Of a stretch of DNA of 64,000 nucleotides, positions 49,901 to 60,926 are shown piece after piece. The translations under genes were made by a program, and so were the position numbers. The notes under the pieces are model-generated. The model saw only the letters and a list, made by a program, of their open reading frames with translations. It made no database searches and was not told the DNA's origin. Origin of the DNA: Limonium bicolor. Taxonomy: Eukaryota; Streptophyta; Magnoliopsida; Caryophyllales; Plumbaginaceae. The DNA lies in the NCBI GenBank assembly GCA_023374045.1, contig CM041782.1, positions 253,417,810-253,481,809 on the forward strand, given 5' to 3'. How positions within the stretch are numbered: position 1 is the stretch's first letter; each line of letters begins with the position of its first letter.

Positions 49901-52453
49901 AATGTAATATAAGTATGACCTTGAAACTTATGACAACCACATAATATATATATATGTATATATGAACTAAAGACAAGGAGGAGTAGATTATACTAGATTA
50001 GAGAGGAATCAACTTATAAGATATAGTATAATTGAATTCGAACTCTAAGGGTGGAAGTTATTTGGCTAAATAATGTAACACCAGTAAGGATATTAGTGAT
50101 AAATAAAACTTATGAAGTGTAAGTACAATATAAGTTTAGGATTGAATTTTAGGCTATGGTTATAATGTTATAAATGTTGTAACAATTATAAAGTATTAAA
50201 TGTCATTAATGACACTAGTGCACGTGGTGGAATAATAAAGCTATAAAATAAGGTGGGATATTAATTAGACCTTGGAGGTCTAGTAATATATTATATAATG
50301 TCACATAACATTAGAATTGTAGTCTTAGTATGAATTTGTGTAAGATAACACAATCAAGTAAGGTTAATCACCTTACATAAATGATAAGATATATCATTTA
50401 ATAAATGAGTTTTATAATTCTTATACATATAAGAATATGTGAAGTGAATGGATTGTATGATATGGTTGGGAACCATATAAAGTTAAATAAGAGAGGTTAT
50501 AAGGTGGGAAGGTAAATTATAACACATTAAACATAAAGTTCTTATGTTAAAGTATAACACATTAAAGGATGAGCGAGTTATATAGTACGAGGGTTACAAT
50601 ATGAATTATATAAACATATGTACTTGGATAATTAACCAAGTCAACATAATTAGCCAAGTCAACTTAATTGACCAAAGAGGTCAAGTTGACCAACTCATAA
50701 CTTGAAAGGAGAAATAACGGTTTATGAGTCAAGGATATAATTAACATATAGTAACAAACTATATGGAAGTGTGTATTATATACAAATAACAAACTATGAA
50801 TAAAGGAGGTATGTTATTTGGGTTAAATCCTAAGTAGTAAATAAATACTACATGTTAATTACAATATAGTTAGGGAATGATTTAACTAATCCTAAATCGA
50901 TTAAAACCCGTATGATAGACACTGAGCAATCACGGGGTAATTACCAAGGGGGTTTAGCGACTAGTCAGAATAGCGAATTAGTTCGTATTACAGAGAGCTA
51001 ATATGTAGTCTCGTATTCCAGAGTTGAGTGCATTAGAGGGCGTATGCTAGCGAACGAGCTACGAGGAATACCGGACGAGCGTGAATCTTCACACCAGCGA
51101 TTACTACGGTGCACGGTATGTTAATTGTGTGGTCTGAATGTCCTAAGGATTTTCCTAAGGTCCAGACGTTATGTGTTTAATTGTTGATAGCGATATCTGT
51201 GATTTATGTATATGATATTGTACACTGTATTGCTCAACACTGTTGCGTTTATTTCTACGCGAATGTCTTATGACTAGAAGTTTATACATCTAAATTGGAA
51301 CAAGACTAACTAACCTTTAGGTATTATTAAACCTAACTGATGGTCCACTGTTATAGTCTTAACTCAAGGATTGGATATGGTATCATTGACTAAAGGGCTA
51401 ACTTATAAAGAGAGGAATCCAGACTGTTTCGACTTTCTGGTTGCGCATTGGTGATCATCGGAGTATAACGTCCGTATCGGACCGACTCCCTCTATATTCC
51501 GACCGGCCTAGATAGACTGTTGGCCCTGGGTGCCGACTTTGGCACACGGCTTCGGCCATTCATGGACGCCTTTATTAGGCAAGAGGAAGTTCCGGGATTG
51601 AATGATCCTTGGCAATGAGCACTTCGCGTGTACGGGAGGACTACTGTCCATTATTAAGTTATTAAGGGTTGTCTTAACATGACGCCTGAGGTGGAATTTA
51701 ATTGGAAAAGGTTAAGTGATTGGTTTAAAGGATAAGGGCCAGGTGGCCAACTAACAAGTACAGTTTAATACGCGTATCTTGTTTGGTTATTGTTATGGAT
51801 TGTTGATGTGTGATTATTGGTTATTGTTATGGATTATTGATGTGTGATTATTGGTAATTGCTATGGATTATTGATGTGTGGTTATTGGTGTTGTGTACTA
51901 TTGTACATTGATGTTTACAGGTGAATTGTTATGCGATTGTTTAATGTTTACAGTTATTACTGTTATTATTGTAAACCGGTATTTCATGTAAAGAATCTAA
52001 TGTCAAGATGGCTAAAATGACTTAAGGAATCTAGATGACTTAGGACTACGTTTAGCATACCAGCATTTCGATTGCTGAGCCCTTCAGTGGGCCAAACATT
52101 TCAGGTTACTGATTGAAGACACAAGCCGGAGTGCGGGACACAGGGTAGCTGTTGTGTTTTCAATAAACACCTTTTAGTTTTATTATGTACTGTATTATGG
52201 AGTTTGTTGTATTGGGTTAGTTGCTCATTTGCTTAGTTTGGATTTGGATTGTAAGTTTAAGATTGTTCGGTATCTCGTCATCACAGCGGTGAGGAGTTAA
52301 GTTGATGGATGGAGTAAGGTTGCCTTGTTACTCTCATGGGTGAGTAACGGTGTGTAACACCAAACGATAGTTAGTTTATTTTCCGCTGCGAGTTATATTT
52401 TGTTATGCTACGACTTGCGATTATGATGCAGGATTAGGATTAGGGGTGTTACA
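46976..52453 (+). mobile_element. Element Q 3' LTR (uninterrupted, 5,478 bp)
   Basis: From TGAAATATCCC to GGGGTGTTACA, followed by TSD CTTTT. It provides the uninterrupted reference for the D insertion site. Features mirror the 5' LTR: TATA about 47439, 37-bp repeats 51786-51890, conserved module 52056-52112. No genes. Confidence 0.9.
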
Positions 52454-52458
52454 CTTTT
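52454..52458. repeat. Right target-site duplication of element Q (CTTTT)
   Basis: Matches 10028-10032; R's LTR resumes at 52459. Confidence 0.85.
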
Positions 52459-52906
52459 TTTATTATGATATATATAATAGGTGTAACATACATTGTTACA
52501 TTTGTTAAAATGTGTATATCAATTTATTTTAGCATTTATAAATGCTTCGGCATTCGTAAAATACTTACGTTGCTCGTTTGTATAAATGTTCATATTGATC
52601 TTTCCTTGTTGACGCTCTTATTATCGAGCATGTTATGTATAGATTTTAATCCTTGTTAATAAACGTACATGAATGTTTTGTACGAGTATGTTAAGACGTT
52701 TGTAAAATTACGCTTGTTAGTGTTTATGGTAAACCAACCATTTTTACGTAATGTTTGCATGCATGTGTTTGCATGCGCACGTGTAATATCCTTTACGTAA
52801 ACTTTTGCATGCAGGAATGAGCATACATACGTGAAATGATTTTATCCTTAGATTAATTTCCATTATCTAATGGTTTTAAAGTGTTAATTAGATTTGGGGT
52901 ATTTCA
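52459..52906 (-). mobile_element. Element R 5' LTR, second part (U3 start)
   Basis: Minus strand begins TGAAATACCCCAAATCTAA at 52906 and rejoins R's LTR at 10032 once Q is removed. It is rich in GCATGC/ACGT motifs (for example GCATGCATG, CACGTG-like sites near 52760-52830). The 64-aa ORF here is AT-rich and not supported. Confidence 0.65.
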
Positions 52907-53657
52907 ATACCACTTTCAAAGGATGGAAAAGAATTTAAAATATGAAAGTAGCAGTACGAAGATATCATCGCCATTTATGTTCACGAGAGAAAAAAAGAGA
53001 AATCGTACAGTACGTACCACAAAAAAATGGAACTGTTTGTTGATTTAACAGGGAAGTACACCACATAAGTGGGTAGTAGTCGTACGAGGCTAAGAACACA
53101 GTGATGAAAGTAAAGAAAAGAGGAATTTGGCGTGGCTGCGGCAGACAATACTTCAGAATAAGGGTTGAGTTTTAGGAAGCTGAAGTTGGGCGTCGTGATC
53201 AATAACAAGGAAAGGGTATATGTAGAAAAATAATTAGGGTTGGGTAATTAGAAAATAAAAATTGTTCGAGATGATTTTGTACAAAATAAATAATAAAAGA
53301 TAAAATCTGGTTAATATACAAAGATATTAGAAATTATAAAATATCACTAAAACTCCCTTAATATAATCATGTTATATACCAATTAGGTGTGAAAATGCGA
53401 GAAGAGAAAAAAATATGGTAAAGAGTTTAAAATCCATTGGTGATTAATTAAACTTCCATTTAAATCCCTTCACCAAAAAAATGTAATCTTTAAGTGCTGC
53501 TATAATTATATATATTGACTCCCCTAAAAAATCATATATAGATTAGCTCTTAAAATAAATTAATAATTAATTAACTTTGAATTTGATAAAATAAGTAATA
53601 GGTGGACCATCAACCTAAAAAAAACTAACTAATATTATACTAATTCATGATATTTCA
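52907..53657 (-). mobile_element. Element U 3' LTR, partial
   Basis: Minus strand starts TGAAATATCATGAATTAG at 53657, right after U's PPT, and is cut at 52906/52907 by R. It is AT-rich U3 sequence. The 75-aa minus ORF (52981-53208) has no recognisable domain and is not called. Confidence 0.65.
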
Positions 53658-53799
53658 TTCTTCCTCCCTTAAAAGAAAGCTTCGACCCCGAAGCCTAAGC
53701 TCATCCCGGTAACTAAAACTAATTGGTTCTTATCAAAATTTATTAAGCGTACTTGTTATTTCACTTCATTCCCCTTAAAGAAAGTTACGACCTCGTAAC
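53658..53799 (-). other. Doubled hairpin-PPT of element U
   Basis: Just after the pol stop the minus strand carries GTTACGAGGTCGTAAC, AAGGGGAATGAAG and TGAAATAA. About 100 bases further come GCTTCGGGGTCGAAGC, TTTTAAGGGAGGAAGAA and the LTR. The two copies have different, internally paired stems. This looks like an old short-range duplication of hairpin, PPT and LTR start. Confidence 0.65.
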
Positions 53800-54451
53800 T
53801 TAAACGTGTACTTTATTAAACAGCTGCGGGTATTTTTTCTTCATTTCATCCTCCGTTTCCCAAGTGGCTGCTTCAGTCTCATGGTTAAACCATAGTACCT
53901 TGACCATCCTAGTGGTCTTTGATCTCGTATCTCGAGTCTTAGTATCAAGAATTTTGATAGGGTACTCCTCATACGAGAGATCTTTATCTAACTCTACCAC
54001 CTCCGGTTGTAGAATATGAGATGGATCAGGAATATACTTTTTGAGTTGAGAAACATGGAAAACGTCATGTACTTTCTCCAACTCCATGGGCAACGCAAGT
54101 CTATAAGCAACATTTCCTACTCGCTCCAGAACTTCATATGGCCCAATAAACTTCGAACTTAATTTTCCCTTCTTTCCAAATCTCGTGACTCCTTTGGTGG
54201 GTGATACCTTCAAAAACACCTTTTGTCTCACCTCGAGTTCTATTGGCCTCCTTTTCATGTCAGCATAAGACTTTTGTCTGTCCTGAGCAGCTTTCATCCG
54301 GTCTTGTATTATCTGAACTTGATTCATAGTCTCCTCAATCAATTGTGGTCCCAGCACCACAGTTTCACTAATATCATTCCAGCAAAGTGGGGTTCTACAC
54401 TTCCTTCCATAAAGAGCCTCATATGGGGGCCATCTTGATGCTAGTGTGATA
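53800..54451 (-). pseudogene. Element U pol: integrase C-terminus with GPY/F module and chromodomain
   Basis: The 186-codon open stretch (53800-54360) plus upstream in-frame sequence encodes the integrase end of a Ty3/Gypsy chromovirus. Upstream residues KMAPYEALYGRKCRTPLCW belong to the end of the catalytic core. Within the ORF, KLSSKFIGPYEVLERVG (residues 66-82) is the GPY/F module, VHDVFHVSQLKKY (98-109) follows, and ILDTKTRD..ATWETEDEM..YPQLF (about 137-181) is a chromodomain-like tail of Tekay/Del type. Chromodomains in this group help direct integration to heterochromatin. It is cut off from the rest of integrase by the CACTA-type insertion, so it is not functional, though this segment has no internal stop. 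Confidence 0.85.
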
Positions 54452-55451
54452 TACTATGATGATAACTTTCCTGCTCATTGATACATATTCATATTAGCCT
54501 TGGTGCCAGTAAATACCAATGAATCTAAAAGGACATTTTTTTTTATCAATGATTGCTAATGACCCATTTCAATTCTCAAACCCTAATGTATAATAAGAAA
54601 CATTAACTACTAATAAAGTTCACAAAATCCATTATATATTAATAGCATGTAAAAATCAGTAGAGAGCTTCACCGGAGGGGGCTACTGGACTGGTGGGCGG
54701 ATTTGATTGTGGTTGAGCTTGGGTGGCGTGCGCTGGGCAGTGGAGGAGGGGGAGCTTCACCGGAGGGGGCGACTGGAGTGGTGGGCGGCGTTCGCAGCTT
54801 CAAGGTGCGGCTTCACCGGAGGGGGAGCTTCGGAGGACGACAACAATCGGCAATTGACGAGGCGCAGGCGCACGGGAGGTGGAGCTGCGAGCTGGGGACC
54901 ATGAGCAGCAGGGCAACGGCGGAACGGGGGCAAAGCTCGACGGCGACGGGAAAACAGGGGAGTGGGAGTTGTCAATGGGAATCGCATAGAAGAGACGGGG
55001 TGAGTCGGGAGGAAGAAGAAGAAGAAATGAGGCGTGAGGGTTTTTAATTAAATGACTTTAAATGACGGTTGATACACAAACGATCGTTTAAAACCTATGT
55101 CACAAGAAGAATAAACGACGGTTACCAGATAAACCGTGTTTTTTATGTTTTGGCGCAAAATTTTAAACGACCGTTCAAGCGTAACCGTGGTTTAAACTCA
55201 CTTTATACGGCGGTTAGTGTAAAACCGTCATTTTATTATGATGAGTTGTGCAAAATAAACGACGGTTCTGTAAACAACCGTGGTTTATATGTACTTTATA
55301 TGATGGTTAATAAGCAACCGTCGTTTATTTTGATGGGCCGTGCAATATAAATGACGGTTCTGTTAATAACCGTGGTTTATAGAATTTAAATGACGGTTCT
55401 ATTAATAACCGTGGTTTAAAGTGCATCATTTAAAATCTTTTTCTACTAGTG
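54452..55451. mobile_element. Truncated CACTA-type DNA transposon
   Basis: The right terminus is CTACTAGTG (55443-55451), i.e. CACTAGTAG on the minus strand, the terminal signature of plant CACTA (En/Spm) elements. It sits inside U's integrase. Next to it are eight inverted subterminal units (55060-55420), then a GC-rich segment with repeats of GCTTCACCGGAGGGGG (54668, 54751, 54807). No CACTA start was found at the left junction, and about 55 codons of integrase are missing, so one end was deleted. Overlapping ORFs at 54703-55047 read the GC-rich part in several frames; none looks like a transposase. A captured gene fragment is possible. Confidence 0.65.
55060..55420. repeat. Eight subterminal inverted units of the CACTA-type element
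   Basis: Each unit has AAAYGACGGTT (or variant), 6-12 bases, then AACCGTSRTTTA, so each can form a hairpin. CACTA transposases of the TNPA type bind repeated subterminal motifs, which these may represent. Confidence 0.7.
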
Positions 55452-56219
55452 TTTGATCCCATTGCCTTTTGAAACTGAATCCATAATCAAGAAAGGAATC
55501 TTGAGTCTCTGTTTGAGATTATTGTCATTGGGACTCCGTGATACCTTACCACATTTTTGATGTAGGCATCCACCAACTGCTGCATTGACCAAGTATCCTT
55601 CATTGGTATGAATCTGCTGTTTTTGTGAGTCTATCAACAATTACCCAGATTTGATTCATCCCACTCTTCGTCAAGGGAAGTCCAACAATAAAGTCCATCG
55701 AGATAGAATCCCACTTCCACTTAGGCACCTATAGTGGTTGTACTAGGCCCCCCATCCGCTTGTGTTCAAACTTCACCTTCTGGCAAGTCAAACATCGAGA
55801 TACAAATTCAGCAACTTCCCTCTTCATTTTCGGCCACCAGAAGTGTTTCTTGAGATCCTTGTACAACTTATCACCACCCGGATGTACTGAATATGGAGTA
55901 TTATGTGCTTCTTGCATCAACTTCTCTTTTACCTCTCAGCATTTCTGTGGTACACACCATCTGCCTCGGTACCTCATACTTCCATCATCATGAATTGGAA
56001 AATCGGTAGCTTTATCTTCCTTTCGCTCTCGCGGATTCTTTCAAGCTTCACATCTCCGGGTTGCCCTTTAATAATCTCAGCATAAACATCTAAGGTGATA
56101 GTCATGTTGAACAATTTAATCTCTCTGTCAACTCCACCAGGCTCCATCACCTTCAAATTCATCTTTTCAAACTCATTGCATGACTTTTTGGTAAGTACCT
56201 ACATGGGATTCATAGTGTG
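55452..56219 (-). pseudogene. Element U pol: integrase zinc domain and start of catalytic core
   Basis: Minus-strand fragments in order: a post-RNase H connector (MNLKVMEPGGVDRE.., 55974-56162); then the H2C2 zinc-binding domain, with His at residues 6 and 13 and Cys at 43 and 46 of the ORF at 55729-55920 (FWWPKMKREV between them); then the core with [14 protein letters not shown] (first catalytic Asp) and SNRDSRF (second Asp), ending at 55452. Stops and frameshifts separate the pieces (for example a TAG after GLVQPL). The third catalytic residue lay in the portion lost at the CACTA insertion. Inactive. Confidence 0.82.
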
Positions 56220-57170
56220 TGTCCTCTTCCTACTCAATGCGTCAGCTACAACATTGGCTTTACCTTCGTAGTAAAGAATCTCCAGGTCATAGTCCTTGAT
56301 AAGCTCTAGCCATCTTCTTTGTCTCATATTCAACTCTTTCTGAGGAAAATGTATTTCACGCTTTTATGATCAGTAAAGATCTTGCACGAAGTGCCATATA
56401 GATAATGTCTCCAGATTTTTAGGGCAAAAACGACCGTTGCTAGCTCCAAGTCATGCGTCAAATACCTGGTTTCGTATTCCTTCAACTTTCTTGAAGCGTA
56501 TGCGATCACCTAACCATGTTGCATTAGTACACACCCCAGGCCATACTTTGAAGTGTCTCTATAAACTGCAAAGCCTTCAGACCCTGATAATAAGGTCAAC
56601 ACTAGTGTTGTAGTCAACCTTTCCTTTAGAACTTGGAAAGCTTTTTCACAATCTTCATCCCACAAGAACTTCACTGACTTCTTCATAAGATTGGTGAGAG
56701 GCCTAGAGATCTTCACGAAGTCTTTAACAAATCTTCTGTAATACCCTGCCAGCCCCAGAAAACTTCTAATCTCAGTCACGTTGGTCGGTCTAGGCAAATC
56801 TCTTACTGCTTGCACCTTAGTTGGGTCTACAGAGATGCCAGCACTTATGATAATGTGCCCCAGGAATGCGACTTTCTCCAACCAAAATTCACACTTTGAC
56901 AATTTGGCATATAACTGATTGTCTCGCAGTGTCTGCAATACCTGCCTCAGGTGATTTTCATGTTCCTCCAAACTCTTAGAATATATAAGTATATCATAAA
57001 TAAATACCACCACGAATTGATCAAGATAGGGCCCGAAAATCCTGTTCATCAAATCCATAAATACTTCCGGGGCGTTAGTTAAACCAAATGGCATTACGGT
57101 GAATTCATAGTGCCCATACCTCGTCCTGATGGCGGTCTTTGGAGTATCCCTCTCAGTCATCTTCAACTGG
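56220..57170 (-). pseudogene. Element U pol: reverse transcriptase (partial) and RNase H
   Basis: A 218-codon open stretch (56510-57166) starts within RT, with [17 protein letters not shown], the catalytic-loop region reading FIYDIL instead of FIDDIL (Tyr57 replaces the first Asp), [14 protein letters not shown] and [13 protein letters not shown]. RNase H begins with YRDTS (Asp204) and continues past a stop (HG*) with [25 protein letters not shown] and, after a frameshift, [11 protein letters not shown]. The N-terminal half of RT is removed by LTR T at about 57168. The lost Asp, the stop and the frameshift make it inactive. The order RT-RNase H-integrase confirms Ty3/Gypsy. Confidence 0.9.
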
Positions 57171-58250
57171 TTTAATACCCCAGATCTAAAAATGGTGATT
57201 AAATTATCCTAATGTGATTATTAAAGGCCTAATGGTGCCTAGAGAGTATTGGTAAAGAGAATAAAACCAAAAGAAAAGAGAAAACGCGAAAAACGCGAAA
57301 AACGCTAAAACGCGCATTAAAAGTGTATAAGAGATATATGATCTCATTAGGGTCCGAGATGGATTCCTAAGGCTTCGTTAGGCCTAATTAGTATACGGGA
57401 ATGATTCCCGAAGAAAACGGATCCAAATAATGGACTAAAACGCTAACGGAACTTTAAAGCACGTTTTTCGAGAAAACCCGAAAGCGTGACTTTAAGTGGT
57501 CAAACGGACCCGTAAAAATTATAGTTGATTAAAGAACTATAAATAAGTATTAATGGAAGCTTAATAAAAATTCAAAATAAAGAAACGAGAAAAATCCGAA
57601 AAACGGGCCCGTTGAGTGAATAGTGCCGAACCGGGTAAAATAACGAGCATTTTCTGTAAGAAAACGAAAAACGCTCCAGCTTACTAATATAGTGGGGCCG
57701 GTTTTATTAGCCTCTCACACACACTCACACACTAAATAAGTAAAGAAAAAAGAAAAGAAAAAGAAAGGAAAAGAAAGTAGAAAAGGGGGATTACCTTTTC
57801 TCTCCTCCTTTATTCTTTTCCCTCCTCTCTTTCCTCTCTTCTTCCTCCCACCGATTTTCTTCCCTCTCTCTCTGTGCTGGGCGACAATGGAGCTCCCTCC
57901 ATGGCATCTCCACCTTTATCTTCATGCCCAAGCTTTGTTTAAGCTCCAAACTAAAAAATAATCACATATTTGTGTTCCTCTCATCAAGCCCTATTATCCT
58001 CTCTTTCCAAAATTCAAAAAGGATGAATTTCATTTTTATGGGTATTGTCCATTTGAAGAGAAAAGCACACCATCTTGAAGCTTCCTCTTTCATCCATGGT
58101 AAAAAATATCCAAAGAAAGTGCATCTTTTCTTCACCCTCTTGTGTTGGCCGATTTTGGCAAGTTTTAATGCCTTGATTTTCCTTGTTTTGAGCTATTCTA
58201 CAAGTCTCCAAAGGTGGGTTGGAGCTCCCCCTTTGATTCAAGGCAAAACC
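57168..58250 (+). mobile_element. LTR of family T, partial
   Basis: Starts within U's RT with TGGTTTAATACCCCAGATC and is cut at 58250 by the P element. A GGGGCCGGTTTTATTAG stretch (about 57694-57710) followed by a CT-rich leader mirrors the P promoter. AAACGCGAAAAACGCGAAAA repeats occur near 57290. The overlapping ORFs at 57924-58253 lie in the leader and are not supported. The exact first base is uncertain because TGG is shared with the target. Confidence 0.65.
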
Positions 58251-58771
58251 TGAAATACCCCAAACTTAGATATGGTGTTTAAATGATAAACTAAGATATA
58301 AGGAGGCTAAATAATGCCTTAGAAACATTAAGAAACATTTCTAATCAAAGAAAATATAAGGAAACACCAAAAGAGCAGTTTTAGCAAAAACGGGCTCTAA
58401 GCTTGGAGAGACTTGGGAGAGTACCCAATATATTGTTCTAAGACCTTAGTAATATCCTAATGGTCATTTTAAATCAATTACCAAAGAAAAACCAAGCTTG
58501 AAAACAAGTTAAAACACAAAATGTGCTTTAAGGAGTCTTAAAGCACGTTTTTGAAAAATTGTCTTGTAAATGAGTTTGAATGGCTGAATGTCCATCATTA
58601 CTCTAATTAACATGTGTACTATTAGTATCACATTTGGAAGTCTATATCAATGGGAAATCAAAAATTTCACAACAATGTGCCTTGTTTGTGAATAGTGAAT
58701 TAATTAAGCTAGTTTATATCATAAGTCTATATAAGTGAGACATTTGGTCAACAAAGACTTTAGTACCCTCA

Positions 58772-58812
58772 TTATTAAAAGGGGGCCGGTTTCTTATGAG
58801 GTGAGTCACCAC
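58772..58812 (+). promoter_or_regulatory. Predicted core promoter of the right-hand P LTR
   Basis: TTATTAAAAGGGGGCCGG, then TTTCTTATGAGGTGAGTCACCAC, and about 90 bases later a pyrimidine-rich leader. The TATA-like run, GGGGGCCGG and palindrome order is as in the other P LTRs. The copy in the next LTR ends at about 63334. Confidence 0.55.
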
Positions 58813-60592
58813 TTACATGAGTCATTAAGCAAATAAGAAAGCAAATAAGAGTTATAAAGTAAAAGCACTATTCACCTTTTACATAAATATCACACTTTAT
58901 TAGTTCTCCCTCCTCACTTCTTCATTCTCCTTTGTTTTCCCACGGTTTGAGCTGCTCTCTCCCTTCTCCATTCACGTAAAACTCAACCTCCATGAAAGCT
59001 CCATCCTTCCTTGGTTACATCTTGCTCATTTTAGCTCCAAATCCAAAACAAAATACATATTCTTCTTAGTTAGCTCAAGCTCCTTCTTCCTATCTTTTCG
59101 AAATTGCAAGAGCTTTGATTTGGTGCCAAGTCAAACCACCATTAGAGGAGGAAACTCAAGCTTGGAGACACCTTTGGCATCTCCGTTCTCTTAAGGTAAA
59201 GAAAGTGCATGAAAATCTAGGTTTCCACCATTTTCTTCACATGTCCGAAAATTAGTGCTCATGGGACTCCATTTTAATGCCTTGTTCTAGCTTGTTTCTA
59301 CTCTTCAAAGGAGAGAGGAGGTCCTTCTTGCTTCATACCCAAGTTTGTCTTGAGAAACCAAGGTAAAACAATCACCTTAATACCTTAAAGCATATCTTTA
59401 ACCTAGGGTTTGTTCCTTAGGGTTAATGTGTTATCTAGTACTCATTGGAGTCATTGGATATTGGTTAGAACATTGGCAAGGAGATACACATTGGTGACCG
59501 AGATTGAACAAAGAAAAACCTAAGGAAGAAAGCTTTTTAAGCTTGTAAAAGAACAAGGTAAATTACTTACCTTAAGGTGTTTTATTGTTTAAGGGAATGG
59601 GATTTAGATATGTGATGAGTTTAGTGTAGAGTTTACATGAGAAAAAGGGTTATATAAAACCTAGGAGAAACAATGAGCATATTTGTGAACTTGTGACTAA
59701 GGAGCAAATGAGGAAAAAGAGATAGTTTAAGAACACCAAGGTGAATTACAAGAAGCATTTTATTTCAATGGGAGCCTTGTTGTGTGTATTCGCAGGTTGA
59801 AGGCAAATATATGTGGAAATTCAGTGGTTAAGATTATTGTCATTTAAGGGCCTAAGTGCCAAGCATTTTAAGTTTAAGCACTATATGATGATGTAGTGAA
59901 GTTTTAGTGTAAATTGTGTGTTAAGGTGTTGTGATGGGAATTTGGGTGACGTTGGTTGTATGATGGAGAAAAACCATGTGTTAGGATGTGCTATGTACTA
60001 GAGAACCCATGGCAAAAATTTAAAGGAGAACTTAAGTGTTTAAGATGTTTTAAGGGGATTTAATGACTAAGGAAGTACTAGGATGTTCTAGAGGTTGTCT
60101 TGATGAAAAAGGGTGAGAATAAGGTGTTCTAATGACTTATAATGACTTAGGTATCACCATGAAGGATTTAGGAAACAAGAGAATGGATTTGAGTATTTAG
60201 GACTTAGGCAAATGTTGGTGTACAACTAGGAAGGAAATAATGTGTTGATGGATAGAAGTTTAAACTTGTGAAGGAACTTTTGTAAATGCATAAAAGAGTT
60301 TTAGATGGTGAAAGATGCTTGGGAGATGATGTTATAGTGGTGAGGAAAACATTTGGCATAGTGGTTACATTAGGTATGAACCACCACCTAGAAACCTAGA
60401 GGAAAACATTACAAGAGTTAGAATTATTACAAGGAAAATGCATAATGACTAAGGTGGATCTTGGTGAATGATTTAATGTGTTTAAAGGAGGGCTTAAGGT
60501 GTATTTGAGGTGCCCAAATGAGGTTATAACATATTAGGATATATGAGGAGAAGTTTGGAGTTGAATGGGAATTTAGAAACAAGGTTCTGGAG

Positions 60593-60926
60593 CCGACCGA
60601 CCTTAGGGACCGGACTTGCAAGGTCGGTCGGGCTCAGTTTACACTACCGGAAAATGTTTCTGGAACCGACCGAACTTGGGGACCGGACTTACAAGTTCAG
60701 TCGGGCTTGTATTTTGTGAAGGAATTAAGTCTCTGGAATCGACCGAACATGGGACTGGACTTGGCAAGTTCGGTCGAGCTTAAATTTCCCACGGGGGAAA
60801 CTCTCGGGAATGGACCGACCTTGGGGACCGGACTTGCAAGGTCGGTCGGGGTAGAATTTTCAAACGGTGAAGTGTTCTGGAATGGACCGACCTTAGGTAA
60901 GGTCGGTCGGAAGTTCAGTCGGGCCT
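60593..60926. repeat. Five-unit hairpin array, divergent stems (right-hand P LTR)
   Basis: Five units at about 60593, 60662, 60736, 60809 and 60881 (period about 73 bp) pair GACCGACCTT with AAGGTCGGTC. Units 2 and 3 use GACCGAAC with GTTCAGTC/GTTCGGTC. Unit number, period and an ACTCTCGGG spacer remnant match the P array in the 22785-43586 LTRs, yet the stem sequence is different. Confidence 0.85.

Larger units (their letters stand above)
10033..52453 (+). mobile_element. Element Q, long-LTR non-autonomous Gypsy-type retrotransposon
   Basis: Complete element bounded by TG...CA LTRs and the CTTTT duplication. Without insertions it is LTR 5.48 kb, internal about 4.8 kb, LTR 5.48 kb, roughly 15.8 kb. 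Two later insertions expand it: D in the 5' LTR and the P array in the internal domain. It has a tRNA-Met PBS (21343) and a PPT (46963-46970) preceded by a hairpin. The only recognisable coding remnant is an integrase-end/chromodomain piece at 45470-45807, which ties it to Tekay/Del-type chromoviruses. It cannot encode its own machinery, so trans-mobilisation is inferred. Confidence 0.88.

Noticed and set aside
54703..55047. 114-aa Gly/Arg-rich ORF and overlapping frames in the GC-rich segment
   Set aside because: Several frames are open simultaneously, as expected of GC-rich repeats; no domain is recognisable.
57924..58253. 109-aa plus-strand ORF with hydrophobic end
   Set aside because: It sits in the leader of the interrupted LTR T and terminates at the P insertion boundary; no homology recognised.
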